Positions 19,813-29,186 of a stretch of 64,000 bases of DNA are shown piece after piece; position 1 is the stretch's first letter; every line of letters starts with the position of its first letter. The DNA is from Galactobacter caseinivorans. GTDB lineage: Bacteria; Actinomycetota; Actinomycetes; Actinomycetales; Micrococcaceae. The notes beneath the pieces are model-generated. The model did not search any database. It was given only the letters and a program-made list of their open reading frames with translations, and was not told where the DNA came from. The stretch is taken from contig NZ_QQXL01000002.1 of assembly GCF_003640665.1 (NCBI RefSeq), positions 1 through 64,000 of the forward strand, given 5' to 3'. The position numbers and the translations under genes were made by a program.

Positions 19813-21720
19813 ATGACTAACTACGCAGAGGCCTACCGCCGCAGCGAAGAGGATCCGGACGGCTTTTGGTTGGACGCCGCCCGCGCCCTGGACTGGGACC
19901 GCGCCCCCACCACCGGGGTGGACGCCACCAACGCACCCCTGTATCGCTGGTTCGGTGACGGACGGCTCAACCTGACCTTCAACGCACTGGACCGCCACGT
20001 CGCCGCCGGGCGGGGAGATCAGGCCGCGCTGATCTATGACTCGGCCGTGCTAGGCGTGCAGCGCAGCTACAGCTACTCCGAGCTCCTCGACGAAGTCGCC
20101 ACCACCGCAGGCGCCCTGCGAGACCTCGGGGTGGGCGTGGGGGACCGGGTAGTGCTCTACCTGCCCATGATCCCCGCCGCACTCATCGGCATGCTGGCCT
20201 GCGCCCGGATCGGCGCTGTCCACTCCGTCGTCTTTGGAGGCTTTGCGCCGCGGGAGCTCGCCAGTCGCATCGATGACGCGGCCCCGTCCGCGATCATTAC
20301 CGCCACCGGCGGCGTGGAACCCAGTCGCAGGATCGAGTACCTGCCCGCCGTAGCGGAGGCCCTCTCCCTGGCCAAGCACAGCGTCTCCCACGTCCTGGTC
20401 ACCCAACGCGACGGATTCGCGACGTCTCTGAGCGACGTCGAGCAGATGGTCCCTGGGACCTCCTGGCATGACACGGAAACCCTGCGCGCCGCGGCCGAAC
20501 CCGCTGCACCGGTGAGCGTAGAGAGTACGCACCCGCTTTACATCCTCTATACCTCTGGCACCACGGGTGCTCCCAAGGGCGTGGTGAGGGACACCGGCGG
20601 GTACGCGACGGCCCTGGCCTGGTCCATGGAGAACATCTACGGGGTGGGCCCGGGGGAGAGCATCTTCACCGCCTCGGATGTGGGATGGGTGGTGGGGCAC
20701 TCCTACATCGTCTACGCGCCGCTGCTGGTGGGCGCGACCACGGTTCTGTACGAGGGCAAGCCGGTGGGCACCCCGGACGCCGGCGCCTTCTGGCGCCTGA
20801 CCGCGCAGTACCGGGCGCGCGTGCTCTTCACGGCCCCCACGGCGCTGCGTGCCATCCGCAAGGCAGACCCAGAGGGCCTGCTGGTCCGGGACTACGACCT
20901 CTCCGGGCTGCGCGCCCTCTTTGCCGCCGGCGAGCGCCTGGACCCGGATACCGCCAAATGGGCCGCGAAGGTGCTTGGTGTGCCCGTCATCGATCACTGG
21001 TGGCAGACGGAGACGGGATGGCCCATCGCCGCCAATCCCTTCGGCATGGATCCGCAGCCGGTAAAGCTTGGCTCGCCCACGTGGCCGGTGCCCGGGTACG
21101 GCGTGGAGATCCTGGACGCCATGGGCCAGCCGGTGGCTGAGCCGGGTACGGAGGGCAACATTGCGTTGCGGCTGCCGTTGCCGCCAGGAACGCTCACGAC
21201 CCTCTGGGGAAACGACCAACGCTACGTGGATTCCTACCTGTCCACCTTCCCCGGCTATTACGCCACAGGGGACTCCGGGCACGTGGACCGGCACGGCTAC
21301 GTGTTTGTGATGGGCCGCACCGATGACGTCATCAACGTCTCCGGTCATCGCCTCTCCACCGGCGCCATGGAACAAGTGGTGGCCTCCCACCCCGCCGTGG
21401 CGGAGTGCGCCGTGATTGGCGTGGCAGATCCGCTCAAGGGCCAGCGCCCCTCCGGCTACGTGGTGCTCAAGGCCGGCGCCCACATCCAGGAGGACGCGCT
21501 GGCGCAGGAACTGGTGGCCCTGGTGCGGCAAGAAATTGGCCCGGTCGCGGACTTCAAAGAGGTGCGTGTGGTGCAGGGATTGCCCAAGACGCGCTCCGGC
21601 AAGATCCTGCGCAAGACCATGCGTCAGATGGCGGACGGCGAGGACTATGCGGTGCCAAGCACCATCGAGGACCCGGCCGTTCTGGACGAGCTGATGGGGG
21701 TGCTGCGACCGCGGGCCTAG
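19813..21720 (+). CDS. prpE: Propionyl-CoA synthetase
   Basis: A 635-aa AMP-forming acyl-CoA synthetase. The adenylate P-loop is YILYTSGTTGAPKG, followed by VVRDTGGYATAL as in PrpE rather than acetyl-CoA synthetase. Also seen are DHWWQTETGWPI, YYATGDSGHVD and the C-terminal SGKILRKTMRQMADG with the acetylation-type Lys. It activates propionate for the PrpC reaction. ATG at 19813 follows AAGAGAGG; longer in-frame upstream sequence crosses the palindromes and is not coding. It runs divergently from prpDBC and its end overlaps the response-regulator gene by 4 nt, tail to tail. Confidence 0.92.
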   Translation: MTNYAEAYRRSEEDPDGFWLDAARALDWDRAPTTGVDATNAPLYRWFGDGRLNLTFNALDRHVAAGRGDQAALIYDSAVLGVQRSYSYSELLDEVATTAGALRDLGVGVGDRVVLYLPMIPAALIGMLACARIGAVHSVVFGGFAPRELASRIDDAAPSAIITATGGVEPSRRIEYLPAVAEALSLAKHSVSHVLVTQRDGFATSLSDVEQMVPGTSWHDTETLRAAAEPAAPVSVESTHPLYILYTSGTTGAPKGVVRDTGGYATALAWSMENIYGVGPGESIFTASDVGWVVGHSYIVYAPLLVGATTVLYEGKPVGTPDAGAFWRLTAQYRARVLFTAPTALRAIRKADPEGLLVRDYDLSGLRALFAAGERLDPDTAKWAAKVLGVPVIDHWWQTETGWPIAANPFGMDPQPVKLGSPTWPVPGYGVEILDAMGQPVAEPGTEGNIALRLPLPPGTLTTLWGNDQRYVDSYLSTFPGYYATGDSGHVDRHGYVFVMGRTDDVINVSGHRLSTGAMEQVVASHPAVAECAVIGVADPLKGQRPSGYVVLKAGAHIQEDALAQELVALVRQEIGPVADFKEVRVVQGLPKTRSGKILRKTMRQMADGEDYAVPSTIEDPAVLDELMGVLRPRA

Positions 21721-22472
21721 CGGCTCCCGCCCTGACGTGTCGAATACTCCACCTCTGGCCGACCAGGGGTGCCGTGCCGCGGCGCCCGGCTGGCCCTGCC
21801 CGTCTCCACCAGGTGCTCCAGGTAGCGGCGGGCCGTCACACGGGACAGCCCGGTGAGCTGCCCCAGCTCGGTGGCGCTGAGGGCGCCGGTACTCGCCGAA
21901 CCGGTACTTGCCGAACCGGTGCCTGCTGAACCGGTCGACGCCGCGAGCGCGTCCGCCACGCGGGTCAGCGTCTCCGCGGTGAGTCCCTTGGGCAGTTCCG
22001 TTCCGCGCGGGGAATCGTGGTTAAAGATCCGATCCAGCTGCTCCTGATCCGGGACCTCTCCGCGCTCGCCGAGGCGTAGGCTCAGCTCCCTGTAGCCGCC
22101 CACTCGTGCCGCAAACTCATCAAAGGTGAAGGGCTTGAGCAGGTAGTGGGTCATACCAAGGGCCACTGCGGCGCGCACCACCTGCCGATCTGAGGCGGCG
22201 GTCAGGGCCACGGCGCCGCCGGCCCAGCCGGCCGAGCGCAGATGGCGCAGCACGTCCAAGCCGTGCCCGTCCGGCAGGTTCATGTCCACCAGGAGCAGGT
22301 CCACACCAAAGTCCGCGTACACGCGCCAGCGCCCCACCAGGTACAGCAGCGCTGCCTTGCGAGTCCCGGCGGTGTGTACGTGCTTCACCCCTGGGAGGCG
22401 GCGCAGGTACTCCTCATAGACGGAGGCGGTCACCGGATCGTCCTCCAGGATCATGACTCGCAGGGCGCTCAT
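21717..22472 (-). CDS. DctR/CitB-type response regulator
   Basis: A 251-aa protein with an N-terminal receiver domain: acidic pair in MILEDDPV, phosphoacceptor Asp in LLLVDMNLPDGHG, and switch Lys in YLLKPFTF. A linker with degenerate repeats (TGSAGTGSASTGSASTGA) leads to a C-terminal helix-turn-helix (GLSRVTARRYLEHLVETGRA) as in CitB/DcuR regulators of C4-dicarboxylate and citrate uptake. It overlaps the kinase gene by 4 nt. The linker repeat is also visible in the DNA at about 21885-21945. Confidence 0.88.
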   Translation of the reverse strand: MSALRVMILEDDPVTASVYEEYLRRLPGVKHVHTAGTRKAALLYLVGRWRVYADFGVDLLLVDMNLPDGHGLDVLRHLRSAGWAGGAVALTAASDRQVVRAAVALGMTHYLLKPFTFDEFAARVGGYRELSLRLGERGEVPDQEQLDRIFNHDSPRGTELPKGLTAETLTRVADALAASTGSAGTGSASTGSASTGALSATELGQLTGLSRVTARRYLEHLVETGRASRAPRHGTPGRPEVEYSTRQGGSR

Positions 22473-24169
22473 GCCTCCTCCTTGCTGGGCAGCGGGACCT
22501 CGACCGTGAAGACCGTGCCGGAATCGGCGGCCGCGCTGATGGTCCCGCCCAGACGCCCCACGGCATGCGCGACAATCGCGAGCCCCTGCCCGCGCCCGCC
22601 CGGTCCCGCGGCCTTGGTGGAGAATCCGGCGGCAAAGATGCGCTCGGCGTCGTCCGCGCTGAAGCCGGTGCCGCCGTCCGCCACCGTGGCCACCAACCAG
22701 CGAGATCCCGCTCCGGGCCCCGCTGGCGAAGCTGCCCCCTTCGGCGGCCCGGTTTCTTGCTGCGCTTCGGAACTCTCGATCCCCGCCTCGAGGCGCACCC
22801 AGCGCGAGTCGGCGTCGGGCGCGCCCTCAGCGGCGTCGATCGCGTTGTCGAGAAGATTGCCAAAGATCGCCACCGCCTCGGCGGGAGGCAACGCGGTGCC
22901 CTCGCCGAGGCGCAGGGCCGTCTGCAGTTCGACGCCGCGCTCCGCGGCCTCTGCGCTCTTGGCCCGCGCCAGGGCGGTGAGCACCACGTCACCCTCCACG
23001 GCGGCGGACTGCGTGGTGCCGTCCCGGCGCACGCTCTGGCGCAGCATGGCGTGGGCGTCCTCCGCTCGGTCAATCTCCAGCAGGCCAAGCAGCGTGTGCA
23101 GCCGGTTGGCGTGGTCGTGGTTTTGGGCCCTGAGTGCGGAGGTGAGGGACCGGGTGCTCGCCAGCTCGCCGGCCAGGGACTGCACCGCCGTGTGATCGTG
23201 CACGGTCAGCACAGCGCCCGCTCCAGCGGCGGTGTCAGCGCCGCGCTCGCTGCGAGCCCAGCCCACCCGGCGGCGCAGGGGCTGTTGGCGCAGTACCACC
23301 ACGCGCCGTCCCACGCTGTGCGCCTCGTCCTCCGCCCGCCGCCCTGACGCGATGAGCTCGGCGATGGGCTCTGGCAGGCCCAGCCGTTGTGGGTCAAGGC
23401 CGCTGGGGGTGTCCGGCTCGTCCTCGGCGCTGGGCAAGTGCAACAGCGCATCTGCGGCGCGGTTGTGAAACACAATGCGGCCGTGCGCGTCGCTGATGAC
23501 AATGCCCTCGTCCACGGAGAGCAGGGCGGCGTCCGCCACGGCGAAGTGGCGGGCCAGCGCCTCCGGACCCAGCCCCGCGGTCACCCGGCGCAGGTATCGC
23601 GCGGCCCACCAGGAGAGGAATCCCATGACCAGGGCCAGGCAGGCGGCGATGCCAAGGGTCAGCGGAACCCCGGACGCCGCAAGGACGGAGACGGCGCCCA
23701 CCTCGGTGCCCACGGTCAGGGCGCCCACCACCCGGCCCTCGTCAAAGACCGGCACCACGGCGCGGACGGAGAGTCCAGCGGTGGCGGTGCTGCTGGTCTC
23801 CGTGAAGCCACGGCCGGCGAGCGCCTCGGTGATGGTCCCGGAGTAGTGCGTGCCCTCATATCCGGGGCGGTGATAGGTCAGTCGGGTGCCCTCGCGGTCA
23901 AGGAAGGTGGCGAACGCGGAGCCGGTCTGGGTCATGATCCGGGCGGAGATGGGTTGGAGCTGGGCCCCTGGATCCGCGGAGCGGTAGGCGGCTGCCACGC
24001 GTGGGTCGTCCGCGGCCAGCTGGGCCACGGCCAGGGAGGAAGCGGACTCTGACCGGAAGGCGGCGTCGCGCGTTTGAAGGAAGGAACCGATCACCGCGAA
24101 CGAGGTGATCAGCGTCAGGAGCGCCCACTGGGCCACCAGCAGCCTGCGCGCAAGGCTCCATGAACGCAC
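22469..24169 (-). CDS. DctS/CitA-type sensor histidine kinase
   Basis: A 566-aa membrane kinase. TM1 is near residues 8-28 (LLVAQWALLTLITSFAVIG), then an extracytoplasmic sensor domain of about 150 aa with RLTYHRPGYEGTHYSG, TM2 (VPLTLGIAACLALVMGF), a PAS domain, a phosphoacceptor region ALRAQNHDHANRLHTLLGLL (His in NHDHANRLH), and an ATPase domain with N-box NLLDNAIDAA and G-boxes DGGTGF and GPGGRGQGLAIV. It should sense C4-dicarboxylates and phosphorylate the adjacent regulator. GTG 24169 is chosen for its GAGGGGG site; upstream frame overlaps the dctA promoter region. Confidence 0.88.
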   Translation of the reverse strand: MRSWSLARRLLVAQWALLTLITSFAVIGSFLQTRDAAFRSESASSLAVAQLAADDPRVAAAYRSADPGAQLQPISARIMTQTGSAFATFLDREGTRLTYHRPGYEGTHYSGTITEALAGRGFTETSSTATAGLSVRAVVPVFDEGRVVGALTVGTEVGAVSVLAASGVPLTLGIAACLALVMGFLSWWAARYLRRVTAGLGPEALARHFAVADAALLSVDEGIVISDAHGRIVFHNRAADALLHLPSAEDEPDTPSGLDPQRLGLPEPIAELIASGRRAEDEAHSVGRRVVVLRQQPLRRRVGWARSERGADTAAGAGAVLTVHDHTAVQSLAGELASTRSLTSALRAQNHDHANRLHTLLGLLEIDRAEDAHAMLRQSVRRDGTTQSAAVEGDVVLTALARAKSAEAAERGVELQTALRLGEGTALPPAEAVAIFGNLLDNAIDAAEGAPDADSRWVRLEAGIESSEAQQETGPPKGAASPAGPGAGSRWLVATVADGGTGFSADDAERIFAAGFSTKAAGPGGRGQGLAIVAHAVGRLGGTISAAADSGTVFTVEVPLPSKEEA

Positions 24170-24360
24170 CGGCGCTACCCCCTCGTTGCTCTCGCGACCC
24201 CGCGCCGGGGCCGCCCTCCAGTATGGACCGCATGGCCCGGGCCACGGATTCCAGTCGCCGCAGCGCCCTCCGACCAGGACGTCCGCGAAGAACTCTATGA
24301 ACGCAAGTGGCCCGTTGCCCTGGTACATCGCACCATGGATCAGTTCCCACGTGACGCCGG

Positions 24361-24378
24361 ACACACTCAAAGGTGTGT
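24361..24378. promoter_or_regulatory. Inverted repeat upstream of dctA
   Basis: ACACAC and GTGTGT arms with a 6-bp centre lie 48 bp before the dctA start, in the region between dctA and the divergent kinase gene. A reasonable candidate site for the DctR-type regulator; not proven. Confidence 0.4.
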
Positions 24379-24425
24379 TGGCCCGCGCGGTATCACTCAT
24401 CACAGCACAACCCTTCAGGAGCATC

Positions 24426-25727
24426 ATGTCCACGACGCAGGACAACCAGCCGGGGCCCGGCTCGGCCCCAGCCCCAGCCAAGGCCCCCCGCAAGGATCGG
24501 TCCCACTGGCTCTACATTGCGGTGATCATCGCGGTGATCGCCGGCATCGTGGCTGGCCTGCTGATGGGCAAGGACGCCTCCGGCTTCCAGCCGCTCGCGG
24601 ACCTCTTCATCGCGCTGATCAAGATGATCATTGCGCCGGTCATCTTCTGCACCATCGTCACGGGCGTGGGCCACATCGCCCAGGCCGCGACGGTCGGCAA
24701 GGTCGGCGGCCTGGCGCTGGTGTACTTCCTGATCATGTCCACCTTCGCCTTGGTCATCGGCATGGTGGTTGGCAACGTGATCCACCCCGGCGAGAACCTG
24801 CAGCTCTCTGCCTATGATCCGGCCAAGTCCGCCAACCACGGCGGCTGGGAGCTGATCTTTGACATCATCCCGGGCTCCATCCCGGTCCTGCCCACGCTCT
24901 TTGTCGCCCTGCTGGTGGGGTTTGCGTTGCAGAGTCTCGGTACCCGCGGGGCCCCGGTGCTAGACATGCTTGAGCGTGTGCAGTCCATCGTCTTGAAGGT
25001 CATGGGCTGGATCATGTGGGTTGCCCCCATTGGCGCCTTCGGTGCCATCGCCGCTGTGGTTGGCAAGACCGGCTGGGGAGCCATTGGCTCCATGCTGATC
25101 CTGATGGGCGCCTTCTACCTCACCTGCGCCATCTTCATCGTGGTCATCCTTGGCTCGCTGCTGCGCGGCGTGACCGGCCTGAACATCTTCAAGATGATGC
25201 GCTACCTCGGTCGCGAGTACCTGCTCATCTTCTCCACCTCATCCTCCGAGTCCGCGCTGCCGCGCCTGATAGGCAAGATGCAGCACGCCGGTGTGTCCAA
25301 GCCGGTGGTGGGTGTGGTGGTTCCGACGGGCTACTCCTTCAACCTGGACGGCACCGCGATCTACCTGACCATGGCCGCCCTCTTTGTGGCCAACGCGATG
25401 GGCGAGCCGCTGGCGCTCGGCGAGCAGATTGGCCTGCTGGTGGTCATGATCATCGCCGCCAAGGGCGCCGCAGGCGTCTCCGGCGCCGGATTGTCCACCC
25501 TTGCTGCCGGCCTGGAGGCACACAAGCCAGAGATGCTGGGCGGCATGGGCGTGGTCGTGGGCATCGACAAGTTCATGTCAGAGGCCCGCGCACTGACCAA
25601 CTTCACCGGCAACGCCGTGGCCACCTTCCTGGTGGGCAAGTGGACCGGCGAGCTGGACATCGCCCAGGCCAAGGCCACGCTGAATCGCGAGTCCCCCTTC
25701 GACGAGGCCTCCCTCATTGAGCACTGA
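24426..25727 (+). CDS. dctA: C4-dicarboxylate:cation symporter (DctA-type)
   Basis: A 433-aa member of the dicarboxylate/amino acid:cation symporter family. Diagnostic are PLADLFIALIKMIIAPVIFC, STSSSESALPRLIGKM with the serine-rich loop, TGYSFNLDGTAIYLTMAALF and AKGAAGVSGAG. It imports succinate, fumarate or malate. Start ATG 24426 follows CAGGAG with 4-nt spacing. It is divergent from the DctS/DctR-type pair, the usual arrangement for this regulated transporter. Succinate uptake next to the methylcitrate cycle, which releases succinate and pyruvate, is a sensible metabolic neighbour. Confidence 0.93.
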   Translation: MSTTQDNQPGPGSAPAPAKAPRKDRSHWLYIAVIIAVIAGIVAGLLMGKDASGFQPLADLFIALIKMIIAPVIFCTIVTGVGHIAQAATVGKVGGLALVYFLIMSTFALVIGMVVGNVIHPGENLQLSAYDPAKSANHGGWELIFDIIPGSIPVLPTLFVALLVGFALQSLGTRGAPVLDMLERVQSIVLKVMGWIMWVAPIGAFGAIAAVVGKTGWGAIGSMLILMGAFYLTCAIFIVVILGSLLRGVTGLNIFKMMRYLGREYLLIFSTSSSESALPRLIGKMQHAGVSKPVVGVVVPTGYSFNLDGTAIYLTMAALFVANAMGEPLALGEQIGLLVVMIIAAKGAAGVSGAGLSTLAAGLEAHKPEMLGGMGVVVGIDKFMSEARALTNFTGNAVATFLVGKWTGELDIAQAKATLNRESPFDEASLIEH

Positions 25728-25762
25728 TCTGATCCAGCACTGATCTGATCTAGCGCTGATCC
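25720..25762. repeat. 16-bp tandem repeat at the dctA stop codon
   Basis: AGCACTGATCTGATCC at 25720-25735 is followed by a copy with one change (25736-25751) and a partial third. The first unit contains the dctA stop, so the downstream copies are slippage products outside the gene. No clear terminator is seen between here and 25846. Confidence 0.75.
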
Positions 25763-25846
25763 GCGGTGGGTACCTTCACGGTTTTCCTGCCCGACGACGC
25801 CCCGGCCACCTTCCGCCTAGTGCGGGGGTGAGCGGGGCGCTGGCGT

Positions 25847-27145
25847 TTACGACGCGGGGGTGGGATCGGTGCCTCCGAGCCGGGTGGCGGCCAGGCTGGC
25901 CAGCAGGAGCGCCGCACGCGGCACCGCGTCGTCGCTGAAGTGGGCCAGGGCGGAATGATTCATGGGGGCGCTGGCGGCATCGGTGCCTTCCGGGACGGCG
26001 GAGACAAAGAGGTAGGCGCCGGGGATGGCCTGGAGTACCCGGGAAAAATCCTCCGCGGCTCCGACGGGGTGCTCCATGGGCGCCCAGGCGCCGGGGTAGA
26101 TCTCCTCGGTGACCTGACGCGCAAAGTCCGTCTCAGCGGCGTCGTTCACCGTGGTGGGGTAGGCCTGCGGGTGTTCCACCTCGCATCGCATACCGTGCGC
26201 TGCAGCCAGGTGCTCAAAGAGTTGCTTGAGCCGGGCCAAGATGGCCTCGCGCCCGGCGTCGCTGAAGGCGCGCACGGTGAACTTGGCCAGGGCGCGCTCC
26301 GGGATGATGTTGGAGGTGGTCCCGGCTTGCACGCTGCCGCAGGTGACCACCACGGGGTCAAAGGTGTTGGTGGTGCGCGTGATCAGGACGTGGGACTGCG
26401 TGATCATGTCCGCAATGACAGGGACCGGGTCCGCCGCCAGGAAGGGAGCGGAACCGTGGCCGCCCTTGCCGTGCACCGTCACCTCAAGCACGTCGGAGGA
26501 CGCCATGAGCGGTCCAGGCCTGGACGCCACCGTGCCCGCCGGGTAGAGCCCGGACCACACGTGAATGCCGTAGGCGTGATCGGGAAGCCGACCGGCCGCC
26601 TCCAGGAGGCCGCCCTCGATCATGTACCGGGCGCCGTCGTGCCCCTCCTCACCCGGCTGGAGGAAAAACAGCACGTCACCGATCAGGGACTCCCGCACCG
26701 AGTGCAGGGCCCTGGCCGCTCCCACGAGGCCGGCCATGTGCAGGTCGTGACCGCAGGCATGCATGGCGCCGTTGGTGGAGGCGTAGTCAAGGCCCGTCTC
26801 CTCGGTCAGGGGCAGGGCGTCCATGTCCGCTCGTAACAGGACCAGTCCGCGCTCCCGCTCGGGCGGTGCCGCCTGAGCTGCGCCGCCCCTGAGCACCGCA
26901 ACAAAGCCGCCCACGTCCCGCGCATCCGTGATCTCCAGGCCCAACGCCTCAAACTCGCGGCGCACCCTGGCCGCGGTCCACTCCAGCTCCAGGCCCGTCT
27001 CGGGATGCGCGTGCAGCTCGTGGCGCAGCTGCAGCAGTTGCTCGGTGTGCTCCTCCACGCTGCGCTCCAGGCGCTGGCGCAGCTGGGCGTCAAGGAGGCG
27101 TGGCTCGGAGGGAACGGACGCTGAGGAGGGGGCGGAGTGCTGCAC
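25847..27145 (-). CDS. M20 family amidohydrolase
   Basis: A 432-aa metallohydrolase of the aminoacylase/hippurate hydrolase group. Metal and catalytic residues are in LRADMDALPL, HACGHDLHMAG, LQPGEEGHDGARYMIEGG and the C-terminal MNHSALAHFSDDAV. The dimerisation domain contains GKGGHGSAP. Substrates in this group are N-acyl amino acids, hippurate or similar; not predictable here. The GTG at 27145 is preferred (AAAGG 8 nt upstream, just before the family region); in-frame sequence goes up to 27220. Confidence 0.88.
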   Translation of the reverse strand: MQHSAPSSASVPSEPRLLDAQLRQRLERSVEEHTEQLLQLRHELHAHPETGLELEWTAARVRREFEALGLEITDARDVGGFVAVLRGGAAQAAPPERERGLVLLRADMDALPLTEETGLDYASTNGAMHACGHDLHMAGLVGAARALHSVRESLIGDVLFFLQPGEEGHDGARYMIEGGLLEAAGRLPDHAYGIHVWSGLYPAGTVASRPGPLMASSDVLEVTVHGKGGHGSAPFLAADPVPVIADMITQSHVLITRTTNTFDPVVVTCGSVQAGTTSNIIPERALAKFTVRAFSDAGREAILARLKQLFEHLAAAHGMRCEVEHPQAYPTTVNDAAETDFARQVTEEIYPGAWAPMEHPVGAAEDFSRVLQAIPGAYLFVSAVPEGTDAASAPMNHSALAHFSDDAVPRAALLLASLAATRLGGTDPTPAS

Positions 27146-27370
27146 AAGGGGGCCTTTCGTCGCCGGACGGGGGAGCGGGACAACACCTAGAGCGTGCCCT
27201 GCGCGGCCCAACAAAGCCACCCTCGCGCGCCACTACCTTCGAGTTCAGGTTCAGGGTCAAGGCTCGCCGCAGGGTCAAGTTCTGCGCCGGGGCGCCCCGT
27301 TTTCACACTAGGCTGGAAGACGCCCGGAACCCTGCGCAAGTCCGGACACACAGACGCAGTGAGGAGCATC

Positions 27371-28261
27371 GTGACGGATCCCAACGCCTTCGGCCGCGTC
27401 CCCGCCCCCGGGGGGATGCGAGAGATCAACGCACTGGGGAGGCCGCTTTCTACCCTGCCAGAGCCATCCGTCCTCACCGAGCACGGCCCAGCCCGCATCA
27501 TCGCCATGGTGAACCAGAAGGGCGGGGTGGGTAAGACCACCTCCACCATCAACCTCGCCGCCGCGCTCGCCGAGTTCGGCCGCCGCGTGCTGGTCGTGGA
27601 CTTTGACCCCCAGGGTGCGGCCTCCGCCGGCTTTGGGGTCAGCCCGCATGACCTTGACCTGACGGTCTACAACGTGTTGATGGATCGCCAGGCGGACATC
27701 AAGGAGGCCATCCTCACCACCTCGGTGGAGAACGTGGATCTGCTCCCGGCCAACATTGACCTCTCCGCTGCGGAGGTGCAACTGGTCAACGAGGTGGCGC
27801 GCGAGCAGGTCCTGGCCTCGCAGCTGCGCAAGGTCGCGGATCAGTACGACGTGATCCTGATTGACTGCCAGCCCTCCCTTGGCCTGCTGACCGTGAACGC
27901 GTTGGCCGCATCTCACGGAGTCATCATCCCGCTGACCGCGGAGTTCTTTGCGCTGCGAGCCGTGGCATTGCTCACCGAGACCATCGACAAGGTCCAGGAC
28001 CGCATCAACCCGGCCCTGCAGATCGACGGCGTGGTGGCCACCATGTATGACCAGCGCACCCTGCACGCCCGCGAGGTGCTTGGCCGCTTGGATGAGGCGT
28101 TTGGCGACAAGCTCTTTGAGACAGTCATCCGTCGCACCGTGAAGTTCCCGGACGCCACCGTCGCGGCAGAGCCCATCACCTCCTTCGCACCCGCCCACGC
28201 CGGTGCCGCCGCCTACCGCCGCCTGGCCCAGGAGCTGATCGCGCGCGGCGGAGCGCCGTGA
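27371..28261 (+). CDS. parA: ParA/Soj-like ATPase
   Basis: A 296-aa Walker-type partition ATPase. The deviant Walker A is VNQKGGVGKTTSTINLAAAL, Walker A' is LVVDFDPQGAASAGFG, and Walker B is VILIDCQPSLGLLTVNAL. It sits directly before scpA-scpB as in other actinobacteria (Rv1708 type); there is no ParB here, so it is the cluster-specific ParA rather than the origin-proximal partition pair. GTG 27371 follows GAGGAG. Confidence 0.9.
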   Translation: MTDPNAFGRVPAPGGMREINALGRPLSTLPEPSVLTEHGPARIIAMVNQKGGVGKTTSTINLAAALAEFGRRVLVVDFDPQGAASAGFGVSPHDLDLTVYNVLMDRQADIKEAILTTSVENVDLLPANIDLSAAEVQLVNEVAREQVLASQLRKVADQYDVILIDCQPSLGLLTVNALAASHGVIIPLTAEFFALRAVALLTETIDKVQDRINPALQIDGVVATMYDQRTLHAREVLGRLDEAFGDKLFETVIRRTVKFPDATVAAEPITSFAPAHAGAAAYRRLAQELIARGGAP

Positions 28262-28316
28262 TCGCAGGCCTGGCGACCGCCAAGCCCACGACGACGCGTT
28301 CCCCGCGCCGTCGCGC

Positions 28317-29186
28317 ATGAGCCTCCCCGCGGCGCCGGACGCCTCCTCTGACCTGCCGCACTTTCAGGTGCGGCTGGAAAATTTCTCCGGGCCGTTTGAG
28401 GTGTTGCTTGGCCTGATCAACAAGCGCAGCCTGGACATCACCGAGGTGGCCCTGGCCACCGTCACCGATGAGTTCATTGCCCACGTGCGCGCGCTGGCTG
28501 GCGGTATGGGCGGGCGCATTTTGGACGAAACTACCGAGTTTCTGGTGGTGGCCTCCACCCTGCTTGATCTGAAGGCGGCGCGCCTGCTGCCCCACGGCGA
28601 GGTGGAGGACGAGGAGGATATCGCGCGACTGGAGGCCCGCGACCTGCTCTTTGCCCGCCTGCTGCAGTACCGGGCGTTCAAGGAGGCGGCCGGCACCATC
28701 GCCGCGCTGATGGAGACAGGGTCCGCGCACATCCCGCGCCAGGTGGCCGCGGATGACCCCGACGTCACCAGCCACCTGCCGGAACTCGTCTTCACCACCA
28801 CCCCGGAGCAGCTCGCGGCACTGGCCGCCCGTGCCATGGCGCCGCGAGAGGCGGAGCCGGACCACGTTGACGTCACCCACATCCATGCCCAACCCGTCTC
28901 GGTGCGTGAACAGGCGGCGATCGTGGGCGCCCGGCTCCGCGAGGCGGGCACGCTCAGTTTCACCCAACTCACCGAGGACTCAGAGGCCTCGTTGGTGGTC
29001 ATCGCGCGCTTCCTTGCCCTGCTGGAGATGTACCGCGACCGCGCCGTGGGCTTTGAGCAGGTGGCACCCCTGGCGGAGTTGGTGGTCAGCTGGCTGGAGC
29101 GCACCGAATGGACGCCCGGCGGCTCCATCGAGGAGTACGACGGCGACCCGGAGGCCCGGGAGCGCCAACGGCAGGAGGAAACATGA
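28317..29186 (+). CDS. scpA: Segregation and condensation protein A (kleisin)
   Basis: A 289-aa kleisin. The N-terminal SMC-binding part reads FQVRLENFSGPFEVLLGLIN with LDITEVALATVTDEF; then TEFLVVASTLLDLKAARLLP, and the C-terminal winged helix TLSFTQLTEDSEASLVVIARFLALLEMYRD. It bridges SMC heads with ScpB. Its end overlaps scpB by 4 nt. About 55 nt lie between parA and this ATG. Confidence 0.93.
   Translation: MSLPAAPDASSDLPHFQVRLENFSGPFEVLLGLINKRSLDITEVALATVTDEFIAHVRALAGGMGGRILDETTEFLVVASTLLDLKAARLLPHGEVEDEEDIARLEARDLLFARLLQYRAFKEAAGTIAALMETGSAHIPRQVAADDPDVTSHLPELVFTTTPEQLAALAARAMAPREAEPDHVDVTHIHAQPVSVREQAAIVGARLREAGTLSFTQLTEDSEASLVVIARFLALLEMYRDRAVGFEQVAPLAELVVSWLERTEWTPGGSIEEYDGDPEARERQRQEET

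Noticed and set aside
20050-21531. A 493-aa minus-strand ORF opposite prpE
   Set aside because: Antisense shadow of prpE with no motifs or ribosome site.
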